Origin: Candidatus Nitrosomarinus catalina
GTDB lineage: Archaea; Thermoproteota; Nitrososphaeria; Nitrososphaerales; Nitrosopumilaceae
NCBI RefSeq assembly: GCF_002156965.1
Contig: NZ_CP021324.1
Location: 158,988 to 222,987, forward strand
Direction: 5' to 3'
DNA: 64,000 bases
Part shown: piece after piece, positions 53,569-60,256 of the stretch
How positions within the stretch are numbered: position 1 is the first letter of the stretch
Layout of the letters: each line of letters opens with the position of its first letter
The notes under the pieces: generated by a model
The model's database searches: none
What the model was told of the DNA's origin: nothing
Seen by the model: the letters and a program-made list of their open reading frames with translations, nothing else
Program-made: the position numbers and the translations under genes

Positions 53569-55713
53569 TTGAAAGTTAAATATGCTCTAATGCTTTTGTT
53601 CATGCTTGGCTCCACACTAAGTATTTCGATTTCTCCAGTTTTAGCAGCTACTGAGATTGATATTGATAATGACGGTGTTTTAGATGATGTTGATAATTGT
53701 CCTCGATTACAAGAAGATTATTTTGGTGAAATAGATGGTTGTCCATCTAAAAATCTAAATTGGGTAGATTCTGATTCTGATTCAATTCCTGATAATGTAG
53801 ATCAATGTATTTTATCTCAAGAAACTTTTAATGGATTTGAAGATACAGATGGCTGTCCTGATAATATTTCTTCAGAATTAATTTTTGATCAAGATTCTGA
53901 TTCAATTCCTGATATGCAAGATAATTGCCCATTAGTTTCTGAAACTTTTAATGGATTTGAAGATACAGACGGCTGTCCAGACACACTTGCAATTGATTCT
54001 GATTCTGATGGAGTTCAAGACTTTTTAGATAATTGTCCTTCAACTCTTGAAACTTGGAATGGCTTTGCAGATTTTGATGGGTGTCCTGATGAAATAATTA
54101 ATCCTGATTCTGACTTTGATGGAATTTTAGATGTAAATGATCAATGTGTTAATGAACGTGAAAGAGTAAATGGATTCCAAGACGATGACGGTTGTCCAGA
54201 TATTTCTCCAGATAATATGGCACTTGATACTGATTTAGATGGAATAAGAGATACAATAGATCTTTGCCCATATCAAAAAGAAACTTTTAACAACATTCAA
54301 GATACCGACGGCTGTCCTGATGAACGTTCCACTGAATTATTTATTGATAACTTGATGAAAGATTCAGATGGTGATGGAATTTTAGATGCAATTGATAAAT
54401 GCATTTCATTACCTGAAACTTTTAACGACTTCCAAGATCGTGATGGTTGTCCGGAATTTTATGCTGATTATGATACTGATTTTGATGGAATTTTAGATAG
54501 TGCTGATAATTGTCCATTAGTACAAGAAACTTTTAACAATTTCCAAGACGATGACGGCTGTCCTGATGACGTATTTTCTGAAATTATTATTTATGATTCT
54601 GATTATGATGGTATCTTAGATAATGTAGACAAATGCATTTCATTACCTGAAACTTTTAACAATTTCCAAGACGATGACGGCTGTCCTGACTTTGTTTCAC
54701 AAACTGATTCTGATTATGATTCTATTCTTGATGTCTTTGATAGTTGTAAATATGCAGTAGAAACTTACAACGGATTCCAAGACGATGACGGCTGTCCTGA
54801 TACACTGTATGATCAACAATTCTCAAATGATTCTGATGGCGATGGAATTATAGACAATCTTGACCTTTGTCCTAATTCCCCTGAAAATTATAATCGATTC
54901 TTAGACGATGACGGCTGTCCTGACGATCCAATTATGAGTGATTTTGATCAAGATGGAATTTCTAATTCAGTAGATCTTTGTCCAAGTATATCTGAAACTT
55001 ACAACGGATTCCAAGACGATGACGGCTGTCCAGATTCTGTTGATACAATAGAATTATTCACATATCAATTACCTGATGTTGATAATGATGGTGTTGATGA
55101 TAGATGGGATCAATGTCCAGAAAAATCTGAAAACTATAATGGCTTTGCTGATAATGACGGCTGTCCAGACACAATTGGATTTTCAATTCCTGTTGATGCT
55201 TCTATGATTGACTCTGACGATGATGCAATCCCAGATGGAATAGATCTATGTCCTACAGCACCTGAAAGATACAATGGCTACTTTGATACTGACGGCTGTC
55301 CTGATAATGTTGATGTTAATTCATCAACTGATACTGATTTTGATGGATTTATTGATACATTAGATGTTTGTAAATATGAAAAAGAAGTTTACAATAATTT
55401 TGAAGACGATGACGGCTGTCCAGACACAGTACCAGGTGATTATTCTGCTATTTCCCCGAAATACCAATCATTAGATGTTGATAATGATGGTGTTGATGAT
55501 AGATGGGATCAATGCCTTAATGAACGTGAAAATTTTAATGGATTTTTAGATTTTGACGGCTGTCCGGATGTTTTTGGTGCAGAATCTACTATTGTTCCAA
55601 TAACTGATTCAGATTTAGATGGATATGATGATGAATTTGATTCCTGTCCTTCAGAACCAGAAACTTGGAATAAATACAAAGATACCGACGGCTGTCCAGA
55701 TTCACTTCCTTAA
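53569..55713 (+). CDS. Secreted thrombospondin type 3-like calcium-binding repeat protein
   Basis: The 714-aa protein starts at TTG with a signal peptide (residues 1-26, ending PVLA). The rest is 17 consecutive repeats of about 36-45 residues, each of the form DxDxDGxxDxxDxCPxxxETxNGFQDxDGCPD. Paired Cys and Asp-rich loops match thrombospondin type 3 calcium sites and OmpA-linked adhesins. There is no C-terminal TM or anchor. It is probably a rigid, calcium-stiffened cell-surface or released protein; the partner is unknown. A TATA-like ATTATATAG lies at about 53491-53499. Confidence 0.85.
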   Translation: MKVKYALMLLFMLGSTLSISISPVLAATEIDIDNDGVLDDVDNCPRLQEDYFGEIDGCPSKNLNWVDSDSDSIPDNVDQCILSQETFNGFEDTDGCPDNISSELIFDQDSDSIPDMQDNCPLVSETFNGFEDTDGCPDTLAIDSDSDGVQDFLDNCPSTLETWNGFADFDGCPDEIINPDSDFDGILDVNDQCVNERERVNGFQDDDGCPDISPDNMALDTDLDGIRDTIDLCPYQKETFNNIQDTDGCPDERSTELFIDNLMKDSDGDGILDAIDKCISLPETFNDFQDRDGCPEFYADYDTDFDGILDSADNCPLVQETFNNFQDDDGCPDDVFSEIIIYDSDYDGILDNVDKCISLPETFNNFQDDDGCPDFVSQTDSDYDSILDVFDSCKYAVETYNGFQDDDGCPDTLYDQQFSNDSDGDGIIDNLDLCPNSPENYNRFLDDDGCPDDPIMSDFDQDGISNSVDLCPSISETYNGFQDDDGCPDSVDTIELFTYQLPDVDNDGVDDRWDQCPEKSENYNGFADNDGCPDTIGFSIPVDASMIDSDDDAIPDGIDLCPTAPERYNGYFDTDGCPDNVDVNSSTDTDFDGFIDTLDVCKYEKEVYNNFEDDDGCPDTVPGDYSAISPKYQSLDVDNDGVDDRWDQCLNERENFNGFLDFDGCPDVFGAESTIVPITDSDLDGYDDEFDSCPSEPETWNKYKDTDGCPDSLP
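53650..55710 (+). repeat. 17 tandem coding repeats with conserved GACGGCTGTCC core
   Basis: At DNA level each unit ends with a copy of GACGGCTGTCC or one-base variants, and the middle copies share GACGATGACGGCTGTCCTGA. These stretches use GAC/GGC codons that are rare in the AT-rich surroundings. Identity is highest in units 8-12 (about 54540-55035), pointing to recent duplication or gene conversion within the array. Confidence 0.8.
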
Positions 55714-55744
55714 ATAATTAATATCTCTAAAAATTAATTTTCTT

Positions 55745-56707
55745 ATGTTACCCAAATTTTCAAGTAAAGCATTTTTGGCTCCAATGGCAGGAGTTAGTGA
55801 TCCTGCACTTAGATTACAATGCAAAAAAATGGGTGCAGGTCTTGTCGTTACAGAATTTACTAGTATTCATAGTATTATTGCAAAAGAAAAACAACTCAAG
55901 GAACATATGCAAAGTATTACAGAATTTATTGAATATTCTGAACAAGAACGACCTTTATCTGTGCAATTATTTGGCTCAGATCTAGATGCATTAGAAAAAG
56001 CTGCTAAAATTGTTGAACCCTATTTTGATATAATTGATTACAATATGGGTTGCCCAGCACCTCATATTACACAACAGATGGCAGGAGGAGCTTTATTACA
56101 ACAATCCAATCTTACCGAACAAATATTCAAAACTCTCGTTAATGCTGTAAAAAAACCTGTAACATTAAAAATTCGTTCAGGAGTTACTGATGCAAGTCGT
56201 TATTTGTTTAAAGATATTGCTGAAATTGCTGAAGATGAAGGAATTGAAATGATTACATTTCATCCACGTACAGTGAATCAAGGATATTCTGGAAATGCAG
56301 ATTGGGAACTAATTAAAGAACTAAAAGAAATTTCAAATATTCCAATTGTTGGAAATGGTGATATTACTACTCCTGAGGATGCAAAAAAAATGATTGATGA
56401 AACAAATTGTGATTATGTTATGGTTGGCCGTGGCGCAATGGGTAATCCATTTTTATTTGAACAAATCAATGATTATCTTAAAACTAATTCTTATCAGGAA
56501 TATTCTTTTAATGATAGATTGGATTCTTTCTTTGACTACCTACATTTAACAAGTAAATACAAAATTAAATTTGCAAATCTTAAGGGTCAAGCAATGCGTT
56601 TCACTAAAGGTATGAAGGGCGGTTCAAAAATTCGTTCAAAAATTACATTTGCAACAAATATTGAAGAATTAGAAAAAATTATGAAAGATGCATATCTGAT
56701 ATCTTAA
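55745..56707 (+). CDS. dus: tRNA-dihydrouridine synthase
   Basis: The 320-aa flavoenzyme has FLAPMAGVSDPALRL, NMGCPAPHITQQMAGGALL near residue 101 with the catalytic Cys, ITFHPRTVNQGYSG near 178, IVGNGDITTPEDA near 200 and VMVGRGAMGNPFLF near 226. It reduces uridines in tRNA D-loops. The C-terminal helical domain binding tRNA is present though short. It starts 31 bases after the repeat protein; co-transcription is possible but functionally unexplained. Confidence 0.92.
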   Translation: MLPKFSSKAFLAPMAGVSDPALRLQCKKMGAGLVVTEFTSIHSIIAKEKQLKEHMQSITEFIEYSEQERPLSVQLFGSDLDALEKAAKIVEPYFDIIDYNMGCPAPHITQQMAGGALLQQSNLTEQIFKTLVNAVKKPVTLKIRSGVTDASRYLFKDIAEIAEDEGIEMITFHPRTVNQGYSGNADWELIKELKEISNIPIVGNGDITTPEDAKKMIDETNCDYVMVGRGAMGNPFLFEQINDYLKTNSYQEYSFNDRLDSFFDYLHLTSKYKIKFANLKGQAMRFTKGMKGGSKIRSKITFATNIEELEKIMKDAYLIS

Positions 56708-56796
56708 TCAAATTTATTCCTGAACAAATTGTGCTCAAATCATATCATGTGTTTTTATAGTTAAATTATGATAAATAATATCCCTTCAAAAATATG

Positions 56797-56839
56797 TCCT
56801 CCAAAAGGATAACGACCTGAGAGGGTTTGTGACCTCTCA
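56797..56839. ncRNA. Double-hairpin locus: candidate small RNA or bidirectional terminator
   Basis: Between the convergent dus and PII genes, TCCT-CCAAA-AGGA (56797-56809) is followed by an 8-pair stem CTGAGAGG-GTTTGTGA-CCTCTCAG (56817-56839), then AT-rich sequence. A TATA-like TTTTTATAG (about 56752-56760) lies 37 bases upstream. The stem is far more GC-rich than the surroundings. It could be a small RNA or a terminator for dus; on the other strand it would follow the PII stop. No known RNA family was recognised. Confidence 0.45.
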
Positions 56840-56875
56840 GCAGATAATTTTCATTTAATTTTATATTTTTAATAA

Positions 56876-57217
56876 TTAAAGAGCTTCAGAATTTTCTTTC
56901 TTTGTTCCAATATTGAAAACACTATCGATATTGCTAATTGCAATTATACCATCTGTATTTTCACCTGTATATGCTTCTTCTTCAATAATCTTGCATACTT
57001 TTTCTACAATTGCATCATCTACAATTGTACTGATTATTGCAACTTTGTTGTATTCTGCAGTAATTGTTTTTGTTCCTCTCTCTGATCTAATGTTTTGTCT
57101 TTTTCCTGAACCTCTCCCATTTCCTTCTAAAATCGTAAATCCTTCCACAATACCAGTAATTGCATCTGAAATCATCTTAATTTTATTTATTTGAATAGTT
57201 GCTTCAATCTTTTTCAT
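56876..57217 (-). CDS. Divergent PII-family (GlnB/GlnK-like) signalling protein
   Basis: The 113-aa protein begins MKKIEATIQINKIKMISDAI and keeps the PII order of strands, T-loop (about residues 37-55) and B-loop. T-loop alignment places Thr51 where the uridylylated Tyr51 lies in classical PII (RGTKT for RGAEY), and the B-loop TGENTDG lacks the usual Lys. PII proteins sense ATP/ADP and 2-oxoglutarate and control ammonium transporters or nitrogen enzymes. No amt gene is adjacent. It may be a specialised PII-like sensor. Confidence 0.82.
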   Translation of the reverse strand: MKKIEATIQINKIKMISDAITGIVEGFTILEGNGRGSGKRQNIRSERGTKTITAEYNKVAIISTIVDDAIVEKVCKIIEEEAYTGENTDGIIAISNIDSVFNIGTKKENSEAL

Positions 57218-57240
57218 TAATCTTATACCGTAATAGGATC

Positions 57241-57250
57241 AAAATATACC
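57241..57250 (-). promoter_or_regulatory. TATA element of the PII-like gene
   Basis: On the minus strand GGTATATTTT ends 24 bases before the ATG (57217), the standard spacing for a leaderless transcript. The 112-base gap also holds the promoter of the divergent 60-aa gene. Confidence 0.55.
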
Positions 57251-57303
57251 CTTTTTTTATATTCTAACAAATTTTTATTGGTTATTATGCAATCCCATTT
57301 TCT

Positions 57304-57320
57304 TTTTAATATAAGGTGAA
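57304..57320 (+). promoter_or_regulatory. TATA-like element and Shine-Dalgarno of the 60-aa gene
   Basis: TTTTTAATATAAGGTGA combines a TATA-like TTTAATATAA with AGGTGA placed nine bases before ATG 57330. AGGTGA matches the archaeal anti-SD well, unlike most starts in this window. Confidence 0.45.
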
Positions 57321-57329
57321 ATAATAATT

Positions 57330-57512
57330 ATGAAAAGTGATGAGAAAAGGTCTCACAGACTAAATTATCTGTTAAAATGTTATTTGAGTAATCCCGAAGA
57401 GACTGAGATTTATCGTAGAGCTAAACAAATGGGTGTTACTGATTCTACTGCTAAGGATTACATTCGAACTGTTATTATCCAAGCCCAGAAAACACACACA
57501 AAGAATTTTTAA
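57330..57512 (+). CDS. Small 60-aa helix-rich protein, possible DNA-binding
   Basis: The product is short and basic (KSDEKRSHRLNYLLKCYLSN, AKQMGVTDSTAKDYIRTVI). The segment from about residue 25 to 50, with a helix, the turn MGVTDST and a second helix, resembles the recognition part of a helix-turn-helix. Its size and own SD/TATA support a real gene. It is divergent from the PII-like gene, so a regulatory tie is possible. No family recognised. Confidence 0.6.
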   Translation: MKSDEKRSHRLNYLLKCYLSNPEETEIYRRAKQMGVTDSTAKDYIRTVIIQAQKTHTKNF

Positions 57513-57601
57513 ATTATATATAAAAAATAATCATTTACTAACAAATCTCTAGAAATCTTAAACAAGCTATTCATAAATAATGAATGTGAGGAAAAATTAA
57601 C

Positions 57602-58279
57602 ATGAGTGATATGCTGCTTGATGATGTAAATTCATTATTGGATGGGGATTTTGGTGATGATCGAATACTCAAGCAAATTGCTCGAGCCTGTAAAAATAAT
57701 GAAGTAATTAGTAATTATGAACGAAATTATGTTCAAAAACTAGCAGAACAACATTTAGGTAAAAAGCCATTAACTAATAAAAAACCTGAAACGATTACGC
57801 CTGAAATACCTAGAATTGAAATCCCAAAACCTGAACCTCTTGTGACAACACAACTATCTCAACCTAACAATCATTCAAAATCAAAAAACCCCAAATTATT
57901 TTTAGGGTTTGGAGGCATTGCAGTAGTGATAATTATTGCAACTGCATTTTTACTTTCTAATGATGTTAACCCATCTGAATCAAATATCACATCTGAAATT
58001 AAAATAGAATTATCTGTTCAAACTGATTTATCGTCATATGCTAAGTCTGATTTGATTTCTATTAATGGTGTTTCTCAAAATTCTAATATTGTAAATTTAT
58101 CAATTTTAAATCAAAACAATGATCTTGTGTGGGCTGAACAAGTTTCTGTAAAATCAGATGGGAGATATTCAACATTAGCTATAGCTGATGGTGAGGGATG
58201 GGAAAATTCTGGTACCTATAATATTAAAGTTGAAGATGGAACAGAAATCAAATCTATAAAATTCACATTTAACTCATAA
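57602..58279 (+). CDS. Single-TM protein with exported Ig-like domain
   Basis: The 225-aa protein has a cytoplasmic N-terminal helical domain (about residues 1-52, DDRILKQIARACKNNEVISNYERNYVQKL), a Pro-rich linker, a TM at about 101-120 (FLGFGGIAVVIIIATAFLL) and an outer beta domain (about 130-225: SYAKSDLISINGVSQ... SGTYNIKVEDG) of the Ig-like kind found in thaumarchaeal surface proteins. GTGAGG 12 bases before the ATG serves as SD. The role is unknown; an envelope sensor is one possibility. Confidence 0.65.
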   Translation: MSDMLLDDVNSLLDGDFGDDRILKQIARACKNNEVISNYERNYVQKLAEQHLGKKPLTNKKPETITPEIPRIEIPKPEPLVTTQLSQPNNHSKSKNPKLFLGFGGIAVVIIIATAFLLSNDVNPSESNITSEIKIELSVQTDLSSYAKSDLISINGVSQNSNIVNLSILNQNNDLVWAEQVSVKSDGRYSTLAIADGEGWENSGTYNIKVEDGTEIKSIKFTFNS

Positions 58280-58855
58280 CTTTTCAAATTCTTTCCAATG
58301 TGTATCTATGAGTGCTCGTAATTCTTCTACACTAATCTCTTCCATATATTCACGATAAACTATGAATTTATTTTGTTTATTTGAATTTTCACCAAAAACA
58401 TCTGTAGTATTTTTTGGAATTATGTTATTTGACCATTGATTCATTTCAAAAATCCATATTGATGAATCTGGATTAGAAAAATCAATATCATCACATCCTA
58501 TAATATACAAATAACATTTTGTAGATTGATTTAATTTTTCATAGAGTTTTTCATAAGCTATTATTTGTCCTTGTGGAATGTTGATTTTATCATTATGAAA
58601 TCCTTTGAATTCTAAAATTATAAAACTCCCTTTATGTTCAATTAACCAATCAATATCTGTCCCTCCAGAGGCTAACATTCCATGTACAATTATCTCTCCT
58701 AATACCTCTCTGCCGCGAGTAAATTCTGATTCATCAAAAATTTGATATTTTGCTTTAGAACTTTTACGAAAACCTTTTTCGTGTGAATTTTGTGCCTGAT
58801 TTGATACTTTTTTCTCATATATTATATCGATAATATCATTTGTTTCATCTGTCAT
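58274..58855 (-). CDS. PD-(D/E)XK-like nuclease-fold protein, unknown role
   Basis: The 193-aa protein has the restriction-enzyme core pattern: Glu54 in the first helix (EVLGEIIVHG), Asp67/Asp69 in GGTDIDWLIE, the Glu82-Phe-Lys84 triad on the next strand (IILEFKG) and a helix with Gln and Tyr (IPQGQIIAYEKL), as in PD-(D/E)XK nucleases. No methyltransferase or specificity gene is adjacent, so it is not an evident restriction system. DNA repair or an Hjc/NERD-like role is possible. It is convergent with the preceding gene (six-base overlap). Confidence 0.6.
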   Translation of the reverse strand: MTDETNDIIDIIYEKKVSNQAQNSHEKGFRKSSKAKYQIFDESEFTRGREVLGEIIVHGMLASGGTDIDWLIEHKGSFIILEFKGFHNDKINIPQGQIIAYEKLYEKLNQSTKCYLYIIGCDDIDFSNPDSSIWIFEMNQWSNNIIPKNTTDVFGENSNKQNKFIVYREYMEEISVEELRALIDTHWKEFEKL

Positions 58856-58924
58856 TGTTTTATTTTTTTTTAATCTGTGATAAAATATCTTGTAAAATTT
58901 TCTACAGTTAACTATTTTCCTATT

Positions 58925-59161
58925 TCATCTTGAACAAAATTCATTATTTTGATCTTTATACAGTATGAAATATTCATCTTGAATTTTCCTATCTTTTTTT
59001 GCAGTTAGTGCATCTTGATACATATCAAAATGCTCAACTATGTATAATTGATTTCCTGGATTTTCAAAATAATCAATTCCAACTAAATTAAATCCTGTTT
59101 CTGGAGTCATCTTAATTTTTTCTTTTTCAAATTTATTATTAGACATTTTTTCATTAATCAT
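58925..59161 (-). CDS. Small hypothetical protein downstream of tbp
   Basis: The 78-aa product is not recognised. It has PETGFNLVGIDYFENPGNQLYIVEHF followed by a charged helix (MYQDALTAKKDRKIQDEY), a compact alpha/beta arrangement with no TM. The first ATG overlaps the tbp stop by eight bases; Met6 at 59146 is an alternative start. Overlap with tbp implies a shared transcript. Confidence 0.55.
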   Translation of the reverse strand: MINEKMSNNKFEKEKIKMTPETGFNLVGIDYFENPGNQLYIVEHFDMYQDALTAKKDRKIQDEYFILYKDQNNEFCSR

Positions 59162-59714
59162 AAATCATTAAATTTTTTTCTTCTAATAATGAATGTAAAT
59201 TATGTACTGATCTATACACTTCTGTTTCTTTTTTAGCTCCTGTACAAACAAGTTTTCCTGATGCAAAAACTAACATGACTGTTTTTGGGTCGAGCATTCT
59301 GTGAATCAAACCCGGGAATTGTTCTGGTTCGTACATGCTTCTTGGAAGTGTTCTTGCAGATTTTTCTAAATGAATTTTACCTCCAAGACTAATTGATGAA
59401 ACAATATTTTGTATAGAAATTATGGCATCCTTTTTAATTTTGATCTTTGCTTTTCTTAACTTTTGAACAACTGTGTTTACAGCTGCAATTGCTAATTCTT
59501 CTGATTTAGCTCCAGTACATACCATTTTACCTGTTCTAAAAATTAGAGTTGCTGTTTTTGGTTTTGTTAATCTAAAAACTAATCCCGGAAATTGTTCTGG
59601 ATTATATTCTGTTTCTGGAAATTTTTTTGTAATCTCGTTTAAGTCCATTTTTTGATCAACTGATGCTGATGCAACTACATTTACTACGCTGACAATTGGT
59701 TTTGTTTGTGGCAT
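59154..59714 (-). CDS. tbp: TATA-box-binding protein
   Basis: The 186-aa protein shows the two imperfect direct repeats of TBP: YNPEQFPGLVFRL with GKMVCTGAKSEE, then YEPEQFPGLIHRM with GKLVCTGAKKET. It binds the TATA box and recruits TFB. The reading frame stays open back to 59792, but Met at 59714 is preferred: it gives the family N-terminus (MPQTKPIVSVVNVVASAS), a TATA box lies 23-31 bases before it, and the longer form would overlap the upstream gene. Confidence 0.95.
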   Translation of the reverse strand: MPQTKPIVSVVNVVASASVDQKMDLNEITKKFPETEYNPEQFPGLVFRLTKPKTATLIFRTGKMVCTGAKSEELAIAAVNTVVQKLRKAKIKIKKDAIISIQNIVSSISLGGKIHLEKSARTLPRSMYEPEQFPGLIHRMLDPKTVMLVFASGKLVCTGAKKETEVYRSVHNLHSLLEEKNLMIYD

Positions 59715-59736
59715 GCGTGGTTGTTTATATACTTCC

Positions 59737-59745
59737 TTATATATA
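59737..59745 (-). promoter_or_regulatory. TATA box of tbp
   Basis: On the minus strand TATATATAA lies 23-31 bases before the chosen tbp ATG, followed by a second TATAAAC nearer the start. The transcript should be leaderless. The TBP gene is thus driven by a near-consensus site for its own product. Confidence 0.55.
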
Positions 59746-59773
59746 CTAGTGACGTTTTCTAAAGTTTTTTTCT

Positions 59774-60229
59774 TTAGTGATGGCCAACCCATTGATATGT
59801 AAACTCCTCTTCAATCATATCGTTTACAATTTTATTTTCTTTAATTTTTATTTTAGGTAATTCTGTATCAAAAAATTTCAATTTGCCTTTACATGCAATT
59901 GGAATTCTAAATGGTTTAGCATTTTTTAAAATAAAACCATATGTTGTTTTTTGAAAACTTTGTGAAGAAAAGTGTTTATTTTTATCAATTCTAATTTCTT
60001 TTAATGATTCATATTTTTTTACATCAAATAGTTCTGCTTTACCTATGATTGCACCTGTTACAAACTCTTCATTAATTTTTAATCTTTTACAATCCTCTTT
60101 TCTAATTTTAATTGGAGCATGTATTAAGAAAATCCCACGAAAATTAGTATTCCATTTTCTTAACTCTATTGTTTTCTTATTTTGTATAATTAAATTTGCA
60201 AACGGTTGACAAATTGAAAGACATTTCAT
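59774..60229 (-). CDS. ASCH-domain protein
   Basis: The 151-aa protein starts KCLSICQPFANLIIQNKKTIELRKWNT, with the ASCH GRKT-like IELRKW motif. FLIHAP and GAIIGKAELFDV strands follow, and it ends FTYQWVGHH. ASCH domains are PUA-like and bind RNA or modified nucleotides; functions include translation regulation and nucleoside deamidation. No partner domain is fused. It is 60 bases upstream of tbp on the same strand, though tbp has its own TATA. Confidence 0.75.
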   Translation of the reverse strand: MKCLSICQPFANLIIQNKKTIELRKWNTNFRGIFLIHAPIKIRKEDCKRLKINEEFVTGAIIGKAELFDVKKYESLKEIRIDKNKHFSSQSFQKTTYGFILKNAKPFRIPIACKGKLKFFDTELPKIKIKENKIVNDMIEEEFTYQWVGHH

Positions 60230-60256
60230 ACTTGTTTTTAATATGATTTTTAATAG

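Noticed and set aside
53650-55710. Possible CRISPR-like direct repeats
   Set aside because: The repeats are in frame, of varying spacing, and encode a consistent protein repeat; there are no spacers of uniform length and no cas genes.
56761-56839. C/D-box sRNA in the dus-PII gap
   Set aside because: A CTGA occurs, but no proper RTGATGA box C and no D'/C' pair at the right spacing were found; the strong stem also does not fit a C/D RNA.
58274-59161. Restriction-modification or toxin-antitoxin locus
   Set aside because: The nuclease-like protein and the 78-aa protein are not accompanied by a methylase, and the small gene overlaps tbp rather than the nuclease gene.
59715-59792. N-terminal extension of TBP by 26 residues
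   Set aside because: The extension overlaps the upstream ASCH gene, contains the TATA box in its coding stretch, and is absent from the usual TBP start.
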